DNA of 38,247 nucleotides from RGIG5612 sp045599965 (GTDB lineage: Bacteria; Bacillota; Clostridia; Lachnospirales; Lachnospiraceae), in contig JAZRXA010000070.1 in assembly GCA_045599965.1 (NCBI GenBank), forward strand, positions 1-38,247, given 5' to 3'. Below the pieces are notes generated by a model. The model was given only the letters and a program-made list of their open reading frames with translations. It was not told the DNA's origin and made no database searches. Positions within the stretch are counted from its first letter, which is position 1, and every line of letters begins with the position of its first letter. The position numbers and the translations under genes were made by a program. This document shows positions 8,381-16,975 of this stretch, one piece after another.

Positions 8381-9982
8381 ATGAAAACTTTTAGTTATGA
8401 AGTTTTAGTTGAAGGAAATGATGGCATTCATATAATTTCAGGCGAAGTCAGCACAGAAACTACTAGATTAATAGTTGAGCCTTCTCTTCCTGAAGGTAAA
8501 ATTTTAAGTGCTAAAGTTTTTGCTCCATGGGGTGTTAAAGAAGACGAAAAGATTTTTATCAACGGATATCAAACATGGACTTATTGTCCTGAATACTCTA
8601 TCAATAGTAAAATTCGCGGACTTCACCGCGTTCCAAAATTCTTAATAGATGCGTTCGCACTTGATCGTTATGCTGATTATCATTTTGTAAACTACCCTTA
8701 TCAAGATGGCATTTTGCATGGCGAGTCATACGCATATTTTAGAGACGGTGATTTTTATCGTCTAGTTGCTTCTAACTGTGAACACTTCGGCTACACGCTT
8801 ATTAGTTATGAATCTTTTTATAATTGGGGAATCGGCTTTTCTGAAGATGGCTTAGATAATAATCGTTTTGGAAGACTTGTTTTAGAAAAAGACTGTGCTG
8901 GACTCGTTATAAAAGAAGGTACTTATAAATTATTTGATATGTATGTAGGCGAAGGCAGCGAAGATGAAGTTTATGATGGATGGTTTGCGCAGATGAACTG
9001 CAAAGCAATTACATCTGAAAAAATAAAAGGATATTCTAGTTGGTATAACCGCTACGAAAATATAACCGAAGACTCTGTTATGGAAGACTTAGAAGGTTGT
9101 TCTATGGTTTTAGATGCCCACGATTTATTCCAAGTTGATGACGGATGGGAAACAAATGTAGGTGATTGGCTTAAAGTTGATCCTAAAAAGTTTCCTAATG
9201 GAATGAAAGCCGTAGCTGATAAGATTCGCAAGAAAGGTTTTAAGGCTGGACTTTGGCTTGCACCTTTTAGTGCTAATGAATCTTCAGAAATTTATAAGAA
9301 TCATCCAGATTGGTTTTTGAAAGTTGATGAAAAGCCTTGGAAAGCCGGATGCAACTGGGGCGGATTTTACTCTCTTGATATTGATAATCCTTGCGTTGTT
9401 TCTTATATTCGCGAAGTTTTCAATACCGTTTTTAATGTATGGGGCTTTGACTTAGTTAAATTAGATTTCTTATATAGTGCTGCTCCTTATGGAACACCTA
9501 TCAGCGGCAATAAAATTAATTCTAAAGAAATTTATCCTATTTGCGAAACTAGAGCTGCTAGAATGTGCAGAGCTATGGACTTGCTTCGTGAAGTTTGTGG
9601 CAAGCACCCAATCTTAGGTTGCGGCGTTCCTGTATGGCCTGCTTTCGGAAAAGTTGAATATTGTAGAGTAAGTTGCGATGTTTCTCTAAACTGGAAAGGG
9701 CCTTTATATATGCGCCCAGCTCATAGAGAAATAGTTTCAACGAAACATGCAATAGAAACTACTAAAGTTCGCCAAGCTCTTAACGGCAGGGCTCACTTAA
9801 ATGACCCAGATGTATTCTTCTTGCGCGATGGTAATATTCATCTTAGCAAAGAACAAAAAAGAACGCTAGCAACTTCTTGCGCTAACGTTCATGGTGTCTT
9901 TTTAACGAGTGATAATATGGGTAAATATTCTCCTGAGAAAAAATCTTTCTATAAATCTCTCGTAGATATTTTTAATAATTAA
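8381..9982 (+). CDS. Alpha-galactosidase-like glycoside hydrolase (GH36/clan GH-D)
   Basis: A 533-residue cytoplasmic enzyme. An N-terminal beta domain of about 200 residues precedes a TIM barrel with the motifs FQVDDGWE, GLWLAPFSA and WGFDLVKLDFLY. D362 in KLDFLY is the predicted nucleophile and D433 in RVSCDVSLNW the predicted acid/base. It is shorter than classical GH36 enzymes (about 700 aa) and lacks most of a C-terminal beta domain, so it may belong to a smaller GH36 subgroup. The ATG follows a GGGGG ribosome binding site and starts 11 bases after the GH2 gene, so the two form an operon. Its stop overlaps tail-to-tail by four bases (TTAA, 9979-9982) with the gene on the other strand. 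Substrate is inferred from family only. Confidence 0.85.
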   Translation: MKTFSYEVLVEGNDGIHIISGEVSTETTRLIVEPSLPEGKILSAKVFAPWGVKEDEKIFINGYQTWTYCPEYSINSKIRGLHRVPKFLIDAFALDRYADYHFVNYPYQDGILHGESYAYFRDGDFYRLVASNCEHFGYTLISYESFYNWGIGFSEDGLDNNRFGRLVLEKDCAGLVIKEGTYKLFDMYVGEGSEDEVYDGWFAQMNCKAITSEKIKGYSSWYNRYENITEDSVMEDLEGCSMVLDAHDLFQVDDGWETNVGDWLKVDPKKFPNGMKAVADKIRKKGFKAGLWLAPFSANESSEIYKNHPDWFLKVDEKPWKAGCNWGGFYSLDIDNPCVVSYIREVFNTVFNVWGFDLVKLDFLYSAAPYGTPISGNKINSKEIYPICETRAARMCRAMDLLREVCGKHPILGCGVPVWPAFGKVEYCRVSCDVSLNWKGPLYMRPAHREIVSTKHAIETTKVRQALNGRAHLNDPDVFFLRDGNIHLSKEQKRTLATSCANVHGVFLTSDNMGKYSPEKKSFYKSLVDIFNN

Positions 9983-11406
9983 TTTTTATTTTCTGGGTCA
10001 AATTTGCGAACCATTTCGTAAAGTTCTGTAAATGGTGATATTGTAATGTTGCAATCATAGTTTACAACGCTCTGCAATAATTTTTCCATAGTAACAACAT
10101 CACCTTGGTCAGCGTTTGGAATAATACCAGTAAAGAAGAATCCAAGGTCTTTAGCTGAATTATAAACATACTCGAAACTAGGATCTTCAACTGAAAAATA
10201 AAGCATAATCGTATCTGCACCTTTGCTCTTTAATTCTCGAAGACTACTAGCTACATGCTTACTATAATCTTTTCCAATTTCATTAATATTAATAGCACCA
10301 CTTTTAGTATTGTTATAGTAAAAGCATGTGCTCTTAGAAACTTCCTTCTCAGGTTCTTTTGTATCAGTAAGAATTGTTCTTTCTAAGCCTAAGCCGTTAT
10401 AGATATAGTTAGCCGGTTTATGAAGTTCTTCAGGTAGATAAACTGTCTTCGGTGTGAAATCAAATGCAGATGCAGCATTTGCAACACTACTATAGTCTTC
10501 AGCCTTCTTAAAACTACTTGCAGCATAATCAGGTGCAAGCATATTGAAATAAAAACCAACTGGGAAAGAACCATATCTAAGTCTAAGCTTTTGCGAGTAA
10601 GGATGCGTCATAACACATTCGCCTAAGAAAATTTTTCCCTTAGCATCGTCATGAACATAGTTATATGAGCGGGACATCATTTTTTTAAATACACCAACAT
10701 TTCTATAGTTGCTATTAACAATAGCCATGCCCGATTCCCAAACGCCTGGAACCTTGTCCCACTCGAAGGTACAATGATGACCTGCAAAATTTCCATCTTG
10801 GTCAACAGCTATAGTAGAGTGCATTTGGTCTTTAGCTATTGCAGCATAAAATCTTTCTGGATAATAAATAATATCATTAGCATAAGTAAGTCCGTATTCA
10901 TTATAAAAAGCACGACAAACCTCAAGCATTTCATTTTTATTAGGAGTTTTAACTGTGATTTCGGCGTCTTCAATAATCTTTTGTTCTTTAGTAGTTTTAA
11001 CTTTTTTCTTAAAGTCAGGCATATGACAATAGTACTTAACTAGTCTTTGGCACCTGCCATCCATTCCTAGATTTTCAACAAAGGCTTGGTCTGTTACGCC
11101 GTGCATTAAGGTAAGACCCAATTTATCTTCGCCTGTAAGAGTTTGTTCGTAGTCTCCTGGCATGCCACCATCATAAACACAAACGGTAAACTCACCATCG
11201 CTTCCATCAACAGTAATTCTTATTTCTTTCATATGGTCTGTAATACTATATTCAAGAACATTGTTGATAGCTTCTTCGGTAGCAAGGATCATCTTATTAA
11301 TATCTTTTTTGTTATCGAAAAAGTTTTTCGCATATTCTCCGATTGATGATAATACTACTGGAAGCAAACTTTTTTCAGGACTAATTTTTATCTCAAAATC
11401 GCTCAT
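9979..11406 (-). CDS. RsbW-like ATPase domain fused to a GNAT acetyltransferase-like domain
   Basis: A 475-residue cytoplasmic protein with two recognisable parts. Residues about 5-130 resemble an anti-sigma-factor/serine kinase of the GHKL superfamily: an N-box ATEEAINNVLEYS (E44/E45, N48), a DGGMPGD G1 box at 79-85 and a KLGLTLMHGVTDQ segment. Residues about 150-300 look like a GNAT fold (MLEVCRAFYNEYG ... GESGMAIVNSNYRNVGVFKKMM with the region VNSNYRNVGVFKKMMSRSY as the likely acyl-CoA binding loop). The last 150 residues form a third alpha/beta region I cannot name. RsbW-type domains bind ATP and switch a partner protein; here the acetyltransferase-like part may be the output. It lies 8 bases after the dehydratase gene, with a GAGGGG ribosome binding site, as the last gene of the murA run. 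The target and acyl donor are unknown. Confidence 0.72.
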   Translation of the reverse strand: MSDFEIKISPEKSLLPVVLSSIGEYAKNFFDNKKDINKMILATEEAINNVLEYSITDHMKEIRITVDGSDGEFTVCVYDGGMPGDYEQTLTGEDKLGLTLMHGVTDQAFVENLGMDGRCQRLVKYYCHMPDFKKKVKTTKEQKIIEDAEITVKTPNKNEMLEVCRAFYNEYGLTYANDIIYYPERFYAAIAKDQMHSTIAVDQDGNFAGHHCTFEWDKVPGVWESGMAIVNSNYRNVGVFKKMMSRSYNYVHDDAKGKIFLGECVMTHPYSQKLRLRYGSFPVGFYFNMLAPDYAASSFKKAEDYSSVANAASAFDFTPKTVYLPEELHKPANYIYNGLGLERTILTDTKEPEKEVSKSTCFYYNNTKSGAININEIGKDYSKHVASSLRELKSKGADTIMLYFSVEDPSFEYVYNSAKDLGFFFTGIIPNADQGDVVTMEKLLQSVVNYDCNITISPFTELYEMVRKFDPENKN

Positions 11407-11414
11407 TTTCCCCT

Positions 11415-12452
11415 CTATTCCGTAAGTCTTTTCTTTATATATTTAAGCTCTTCAATTTTTTTCTTAGTTTGTTCAACATCTAAAAGTTCCGTGTTATTAG
11501 AATTGAATTCATGTAACGTATTTCTAGATGTATCGCCTTCATTATAATATTTATCGTAATTTAAATCTCTCTTGTCGCATGGCACGCGATAGAAGTTCCC
11601 CATATCGATTGCATTTGCGCATTCTTCGTTAGTAAGAAGTGTCTCATACATTTTTTCGCCATGTCTAATTCCGATTGTCTTTATATTATTTTTATCATAA
11701 TCAAAAATTTCGCATACTGCCTCAGCCATTGTTCTAATAGAAGCTGCTGGAGCTTTTTGAACCAAGATATCTCCATTAGTTCCTTTTTCAAATGCGAAAA
11801 GAACAAGGTCTACTGCCTCATCTAAAGACATGATAAATCTTGTCATTTCTGGATTTGTAATTGTAAGAGGCTGGTTTGCTTTTATTTGATCAATCCAAAG
11901 TGGAATAACTGACCCTCTTGAGCACATAACGTTTCCGTAACGCGTGCAGCAAATCTTTGTCTTCTTTGGGTCTACATTTCTAGACTTTGCAACGATAACT
12001 TTTTCCATCATTGCTTTGCTAGTTCCCATTGCATTTACTGGATAAGCTGCTTTATCAGTTGAGAGGCAAATAATACTTTCTACGCCTTCATCTATTGCAG
12101 CATTCAAAACGTTTTCTGTTCCAAGCACGTTTGTCTTAACTGCTTCTACAGGGAAAAATTCGCATGAAGGAACTTGCTTAAGAGCCGCTGCATGAAAGAT
12201 ATAATCTACTCCATGCATCGCATTGCGAACTGAATCGATATCTCTTACATCGCCAATGTAGAATTTTATTTTGTTTGCTACGTTTGGCATCTTAACTTGG
12301 AATTCATGGCGCATGTCGTCTTGCTTTTTCTCATCACGAGAAAAAATTCTGATTTCGCCGATGTCGGTATCAAGAAAACGATTAAGGACTGCGTTGCCAA
12401 AACTTCCTGTTCCACCTGTTATTAATAATGTTTTGTCTTTAAATAATGACAT
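11415..12452 (-). CDS. UDP-N-acetylglucosamine 4,6-dehydratase-like protein (CapE/FnlA type)
   Basis: A 345-residue extended short-chain dehydrogenase/reductase. I take the ATG at 12452 (MSLFKDK), which has AGGAGA seven bases upstream; the frame stays open to 12548, but that extension translates a GC-rich spacer repeat. The NAD(P)-binding glycine motif GGTGSFG is at 13-19. It is followed by SRDEKKQDDMRHEF, STDKAAYPVNAMG and MGTSKAMMEK, which are typical of the CapE/WbjB/FnlA group that inverts C5 of UDP-GlcNAc as a first step to UDP-FucNAc-like sugars; PseB is a close relative. No following pathway enzymes (CapF/CapG-like) are present, so the end product is unclear. Probable role: precursor for capsule, glycan or protein glycosylation. 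The neighbouring sugar mutase gene fits nucleotide-sugar supply. Confidence 0.82.
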   Translation of the reverse strand: MSLFKDKTLLITGGTGSFGNAVLNRFLDTDIGEIRIFSRDEKKQDDMRHEFQVKMPNVANKIKFYIGDVRDIDSVRNAMHGVDYIFHAAALKQVPSCEFFPVEAVKTNVLGTENVLNAAIDEGVESIICLSTDKAAYPVNAMGTSKAMMEKVIVAKSRNVDPKKTKICCTRYGNVMCSRGSVIPLWIDQIKANQPLTITNPEMTRFIMSLDEAVDLVLFAFEKGTNGDILVQKAPAASIRTMAEAVCEIFDYDKNNIKTIGIRHGEKMYETLLTNEECANAIDMGNFYRVPCDKRDLNYDKYYNEGDTSRNTLHEFNSNNTELLDVEQTKKKIEELKYIKKRLTE

Positions 12453-12474
12453 TGTTCTCTCCTTTGTTAAATTG

Positions 12475-12574
12475 GTTCCTCGCTCCCGCAGGACATCTCC
12501 CATACTTCGCAGGGAACCCTCCCTTGAAAGGTCCCTCCCTGCTCGCATGGTGCCCTCCTGCTCGCGCTCGGAAC
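12475..12574. repeat. 100-bp GC-rich spacer element bounded by GTTCC/GGAAC
   Basis: This spacer between the mutase and dehydratase genes is much richer in G+C than its surroundings. It starts with GTTCC (12475-12479) and ends with GGAAC (12570-12574). Inside, CCTGCTCGC occurs twice, and CAGGGAACC and GGTCCCTCCCTG can pair. Its last 14 bases, CTCGCGCTCGGAAC, and first nine, GTTCCTCGC, recur fused as the 18-bp element at 14280-14297. No terminator T run follows on either strand. It looks like a small repeat family rather than a gene. Confidence 0.6.
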
Positions 12575-12583
12575 TAATTTATA

Positions 12584-14266
12584 TCAACCTACAAAGTTTT
12601 TCTCTAATTCATCAACTTTTGCTTTTGCTTCTTTTTGGGTTTGGGCGCTAACGCCAATATAATATTTGATCTTTGGCTCAGTGCCGGAAGGTCTTACGCA
12701 AACCCATGCATCATCAAGTTTGTAATAAAGCACGTTAGATTTTGGCATATTAGTTTTTTCAGGCTCATTATAATCTATAACTTCTTTAACTTCAAAACTA
12801 CCGAAGTTTTTAGGAGGATTATTTCTAAGATCTTCCATATCCTTCTTTATCTGCGCCATGCCGTCTACGCCCTTTTTAGTTATGGATACAGTTTTTTCTT
12901 CTTCGTATCCATATTTTTCATACATTGCTAAAACGCCATCCCACATAGTCTTTCCTTCTGATTTGTAGAATGCTGCCATCTCGCAAAGTAAAAGTGCTGT
13001 AGCGCAAGCGTCCTTATCTCTTGCATATGTTCCAGGTAAGTATCCATAGCTTTCTTCATAGCCAAAAATATATGTGCCATCATGCTCAACTTCTGAGCGT
13101 AAAATTTCCGCACCGATATATTTAAATCCAGTAAGTACGTTTCGAACTTCAACATCATAATCAGCTGCAATTCTATCAAATAATTTACTAGATACAATCG
13201 ATCTAACCACATATCCATTTTTCGGAATTTTATTTTGTGCTTCTAGTCTTGAAAGAACATATTCGCATATAAAACATCCAACCATATTTCCGCTTAAGTC
13301 ATGATAGTTTCCTTCGCCATCCACAACATGTGCACCAATTCTATCTGAATCTGGGTCCGTTGCTATAATTAAATCGGCTTTAACCTTTTGTCCTAATTCA
13401 TCAGCGAGTCTAAAAGCTGATGGGATTTCTGGGTTAGGAAAATCTACTGTTGGGAAATCTCCATTAGGTTCTTCTTGTTCCTTAACTATATGAAGGTTTG
13501 TAAATCCAAAGCGTCTTAAAATTTCAGGAACAACTTTTATTCCCGCTCCATGAAGCGGTGTGTAAGCAACTACTATATCTTTAGCCATCTTATTAATAAT
13601 TTCTGGCTCTTTAACGACTTTTGCAATTTCTTCTAAATAAACTTCATCAACATCTTTTCCTATTTGAACATAAAGGCCTTTTTTAATTGCCTCATCCTTA
13701 GGCATAAGATTTGGATTTGAAAGATTAGTTACGGCGTTAACGCACTCTAAAATTTCCTTGTCATGTGGCGGTGTAACTTGCGCTCCATCTTCCCAGAAAA
13801 CTTTGTATCCGTTATACTCTGCTGCGTTATGGCTAGCTGTAACATTAACGCCAGCGATGCAACCTAGATATCTAACGCTAAAACTAAGTTGTGGCGTTGG
13901 TCTTAAGCTTTCGTAAACATAAGTTTTAATTCCATTTGCATTTAACACGCTTGCTGTAATCTCAGAAAACTTATCTGACATGTTTCGGCTATCATATCCG
14001 ATAACTACGCTAGGAACCTCTTCGATTTTAACCTTGTTGATATAGTCAGCAAGGCCCTGTGTAGCTTTTGCAACTGTATAAATATTCATGCGGTTTGTGC
14101 CCGCTCCAATAATACCTCTTAAGCCACCAGTTCCAAACTCTAGTTCTTTATAAAAGCGATCTTCTAATTCAGCTTCATTACCTTCTAAGCTTCTTAGTTC
14201 TTCTTTTGTCGCCTCATCAATATTCTCATCTTCTAGCCATGCTTTATAAGTTTCTTTGTAATTCAT
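12584..14266 (-). CDS. Phospho-sugar mutase (phosphoglucomutase/phosphomannomutase family)
   Basis: A 560-residue alpha-D-phosphohexomutase that interconverts hexose 1- and 6-phosphates through a phosphoserine. The four signature sites are visible: the catalytic serine S145 in VTASHNAAEYNGYK, the metal-binding loop ATDPDSDRIG, the sugar-recognition loop GYEESYGYLPGT, and the C-terminal phosphate-binding loop RPSGTEPKIKYY. Its length matches the long PGM2-like bacterial form rather than the shorter GlmM or ManB types, so glucose-1-phosphate/glucose-6-phosphate is the likelier substrate pair, though mannose phosphates are possible. The ATG has AGGAG six bases upstream and overlaps the stop of cca by four bases (ATGA), which means translational coupling. 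Confidence 0.9.
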   Translation of the reverse strand: MNYKETYKAWLEDENIDEATKEELRSLEGNEAELEDRFYKELEFGTGGLRGIIGAGTNRMNIYTVAKATQGLADYINKVKIEEVPSVVIGYDSRNMSDKFSEITASVLNANGIKTYVYESLRPTPQLSFSVRYLGCIAGVNVTASHNAAEYNGYKVFWEDGAQVTPPHDKEILECVNAVTNLSNPNLMPKDEAIKKGLYVQIGKDVDEVYLEEIAKVVKEPEIINKMAKDIVVAYTPLHGAGIKVVPEILRRFGFTNLHIVKEQEEPNGDFPTVDFPNPEIPSAFRLADELGQKVKADLIIATDPDSDRIGAHVVDGEGNYHDLSGNMVGCFICEYVLSRLEAQNKIPKNGYVVRSIVSSKLFDRIAADYDVEVRNVLTGFKYIGAEILRSEVEHDGTYIFGYEESYGYLPGTYARDKDACATALLLCEMAAFYKSEGKTMWDGVLAMYEKYGYEEEKTVSITKKGVDGMAQIKKDMEDLRNNPPKNFGSFEVKEVIDYNEPEKTNMPKSNVLYYKLDDAWVCVRPSGTEPKIKYYIGVSAQTQKEAKAKVDELEKNFVG

Positions 14267-15516
14267 GTTTCTCTCCTATGTTCCTCGCGCTCGGAACTTC
14301 TATTATATATCTGTGCTAATAACTTTTCTTTCTTGTTATCTTTTGGATTTTCTATTACGTGTGCTAAAAGTTTTTCTAAAACTTTTCCAACTTCTTCGCC
14401 TGGCTCTACGCCCGCTTCTATTACTTCTTTTCCAGTTATAGCAAGCTTTGCTATTTCGTAAGCTTCATTTTTCTTTTCTATCTCGCTAACTATTTTTCTA
14501 ATCTTCTTTGAATCTATTTTTTCTTTTGCTTCTTGGTATTTTACAAAAAGCCTAAAGAGTTCTTCGCCCATGTCATGCATTGCCCATTTTATTTTTATCT
14601 TGTCTTCTTCTAGTACAAAGTCTTTATTTTTAATTAGGCTAGAAACGAGCGTTTTAGTTTTATTATCGAATGTCATTTCCTTTAAGACAGAGCTTACTTT
14701 TTCGCTATCTACGTTTTCGAAGAAAAGGGCTAGTCTTAAATATTTTGAATCTGAATCTTCTTCATTAAACTTTTTATAAAGTTCATTTTTGCTTTCATCA
14801 AAACAAGAATCATAAACTTCTGGCACAATAAATTTTGCCATGTTTAGTTCTTTATAAAGGTTAACCTCCTTAGGATTTTTGCTCATTAAAGTTTTTTCAA
14901 ACTCAACGCGAATCCTTTCAGCACTTATATTTTCAAGGTTTTTTGCATGACTAGTAATTGCTCTATAAGTATTTTCTTCAATTGTAAATCCTAACTGTGC
15001 TGCAAATCTTACTGCTCTCATAATTCGAAGCGCATCTTCTTTAAAACGCTCATCAGGATTTCCAACAGCTCTTATAACTTTATTATTTAAGTCTGTGATT
15101 CCATCAAATAAATCAATACATCCGTCTTTATCGTTGTATGCAAATGCATTAATTGTAAAATCTCTACGTTTTAAATCTTCTTCTAGTTTTCTTGTAAAAC
15201 TTACATTCTCCGGATGGCGTCCATCTTTATATTCTCCATCGACTCTGTAAGTAGTAACTTCGTAGCCAACACCTTTTTTAATAACCATAACAGTTCCATG
15301 CTCGATGCCAGTATCTACGCAATTAGAAAACAAGCTCTTCACTTGCAAAGGAAGAGCCGATGTTGTTATGTCCCAATCTTTTGGTTTTCTTCCCAGCACT
15401 GAATCTCTTACACATCCGCCGACAATATAAGCTTCATAGCCATTGTCGTTAAGAGTTTTTATGATTTCAAGTACAGGTTTATCAACCTTGATTTTTAAAC
15501 CATTAAGTTTATACAT
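14263..15516 (-). CDS. cca: CCA-adding tRNA nucleotidyltransferase
   Basis: A 417-residue class II nucleotidyltransferase that builds or repairs the 3' CCA end of tRNA. I start it at the ATG at 15516 (MYKLNGLKI); the frame extends to 15639, but that would run through the end of proS. Motifs: GGCVRD at 33-38, the metal site KDWDI with D47 and D49, then RRDFTINAFAY and the ADALRIMRAVRFAAQLGF-like neck segment. A C-terminal helical region follows. The ribosome binding site is weak, which fits coupling to proS eight bases upstream. The last residues, SSEREEHRRET, are encoded by a GC-rich palindrome and are probably not conserved. Assignment is secure; whether it adds all of CCA cannot be told from sequence by eye. 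Confidence 0.92.
   Translation of the reverse strand: MYKLNGLKIKVDKPVLEIIKTLNDNGYEAYIVGGCVRDSVLGRKPKDWDITTSALPLQVKSLFSNCVDTGIEHGTVMVIKKGVGYEVTTYRVDGEYKDGRHPENVSFTRKLEEDLKRRDFTINAFAYNDKDGCIDLFDGITDLNNKVIRAVGNPDERFKEDALRIMRAVRFAAQLGFTIEENTYRAITSHAKNLENISAERIRVEFEKTLMSKNPKEVNLYKELNMAKFIVPEVYDSCFDESKNELYKKFNEEDSDSKYLRLALFFENVDSEKVSSVLKEMTFDNKTKTLVSSLIKNKDFVLEEDKIKIKWAMHDMGEELFRLFVKYQEAKEKIDSKKIRKIVSEIEKKNEAYEIAKLAITGKEVIEAGVEPGEEVGKVLEKLLAHVIENPKDNKKEKLLAQIYNRSSEREEHRRET
14280..14297. repeat. 18-bp GC-rich palindromic element at the end of cca
   Basis: GTTCC-TCGCGCTC-GGAAC is an inverted repeat with 5-bp arms. It matches the two ends of the 100-bp element at 12475-12574 joined together (14 bases identical at the right end, nine at the left). 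It is translated as part of the cca C-terminus, just before the ribosome binding site of the mutase gene. Confidence 0.6.
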
Positions 15517-15523
15517 TTTATTT

Positions 15524-16963
15524 TTAATATGCCTTGCCCCAATAAACAAGTTTGTTAGCACTCTTGCCACAGCAAACGCATGTATCGGAAATCTTTTCTT
15601 GTTCGAAAGGCATGCATCTGCTAGTTGCAGTTGTGTCATCTTTAATCTTCATCTCGCACTCTAAAGATCCGCACCACATTGCCTTAACAAATCCAGGTTT
15701 GTTTTCAATAATATCTTTAAACTCTTCGTAAGTTTTAGCTTCGTAAGTATGCTCATCTCTATGTGCTCTAGCTTTTTCTAACATGTCAGATTGCATCTTC
15801 GTAAAGATTTCAGGAAGTTTTGCAACTATCTCATCAATAGCAACTTCTACCTTTTCTCTTGTATCGCGTCTGCAAACAATAACATGTCCGTTTTCAATAT
15901 CTTTAGGACCAATCTCAATACGAGTTGGAATACCTTTTATTTCTTGCTCAGAGAATTTCCATCCTGGACTCTTATCTGAATCATCAATTTTAACTCTAAT
16001 TCCAGCAGCTTTAAGCGCTTCGTAAATTTCATTAGCTTTTTCAAGCACGCCTTCTTTATGTTGCGCAATAGGAACTACCATTACCTGGGTTGGTGCAATC
16101 ATAGGTGGAAGTACTAATCCTGAATCATCACCATGAACCATAATTAAAGCACCAATTATTCTAGTAGACAATCCCCAACTAGTTTGATGAACGTACTTCA
16201 ATGTATTGTCTTTATCTGTGAATGTCATATCGAAAGCTTTTGCAAAGCCATCACCAAAGTTATGGCTAGTTCCGCTTTGAAGAGCTTTTCCATCATGCAT
16301 TAAAGCTTCAATTGTATAAGTAGCTTCTGCGCCAGCAAATTTTTCTTTATCAGTTTTTTGTCCTTTAATCATTGGGATTGCTAAATATTTTTCGCAAAAA
16401 TCTGCATAAACATTAAGCATAAGTTCAGTTCTTTCCTGAGCTTCCTTAGCCGTAGCATGAACAGTATGACCTTCTTGCCATAAAAACTCTGATGAACGAA
16501 GGAATGGACGCGTTGTCTTTTCCCAACGAACTACGCTACACCATTGGTTATAAAGTTTTGGAAGATCTCTATAAGATTGAACTGTATTAGAATAAAGGTC
16601 GCAAAAAAGTGTTTCTGAAGTAGGCCGAACAACCAACTTTTCTTCGAGTTGTTCTTGTCCTCCGATAGTTACCCATGCGCACTCAGGTGCAAAACCTTCA
16701 ACGTGATCTTTTTCTTTATTCAAAAGGCTCTCTGGGATAAATAAAGGCATATAAACATTTTCAACGCCAGTTTCTTTGAACATAGCGTCTAAGTTTTTTT
16801 GAATGTTTTCCCAAATAGCATAACCGTTTGGAAGAATCATCATGCATCCTTTTACAGTTGAATATCTCATAAGTTCAGCTTTTTGAACTACGTCAGTGTA
16901 CCACTTCGCAAAGTCCTCGCTCATAGGAGTAATGTCTTCAACTAACTTTTTATCTTTTCCCAT
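15524..16963 (-). CDS. proS: Prolyl-tRNA synthetase, type 3 (archaeal/eukaryal-like short form)
   Basis: A 479-residue class II aminoacyl-tRNA synthetase that charges tRNA-Pro. It has the compact ProS type 3 architecture: no editing insertion, a catalytic core with RPTSETLFCDLYS (motif 2 region), WLW-like FLWQEGHTVHATAKEA and GTSHNFGDGFAKAF, an anticodon-binding domain (about 280-390) and a C-terminal zinc-binding-like domain with cysteines in WCGSLECEMK, SRCMPF and DTCVCCGK, ending in KAY. Length is normal for this type (about 475-480). The ATG has GAGG seven bases upstream. It starts 12 bases after metK and ends eight bases before cca, in one tight run. Confidence 0.96.
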   Translation of the reverse strand: MGKDKKLVEDITPMSEDFAKWYTDVVQKAELMRYSTVKGCMMILPNGYAIWENIQKNLDAMFKETGVENVYMPLFIPESLLNKEKDHVEGFAPECAWVTIGGQEQLEEKLVVRPTSETLFCDLYSNTVQSYRDLPKLYNQWCSVVRWEKTTRPFLRSSEFLWQEGHTVHATAKEAQERTELMLNVYADFCEKYLAIPMIKGQKTDKEKFAGAEATYTIEALMHDGKALQSGTSHNFGDGFAKAFDMTFTDKDNTLKYVHQTSWGLSTRIIGALIMVHGDDSGLVLPPMIAPTQVMVVPIAQHKEGVLEKANEIYEALKAAGIRVKIDDSDKSPGWKFSEQEIKGIPTRIEIGPKDIENGHVIVCRRDTREKVEVAIDEIVAKLPEIFTKMQSDMLEKARAHRDEHTYEAKTYEEFKDIIENKPGFVKAMWCGSLECEMKIKDDTTATSRCMPFEQEKISDTCVCCGKSANKLVYWGKAY

Positions 16964-16975
16964 TTTTTGCCTCTT

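Noticed and set aside
12453..12548. N-terminal extension of the dehydratase (MRAGRDLSRE...)
   Set aside because: It translates the GC-rich repeat spacer; the ATG at 12452 has an AGGAGA site and matches the start of the dinucleotide-binding fold.
15517..15639. N-terminal extension of cca
   Set aside because: It runs through the end of proS in another frame; the family starts at MYKLNGLKI (15516).
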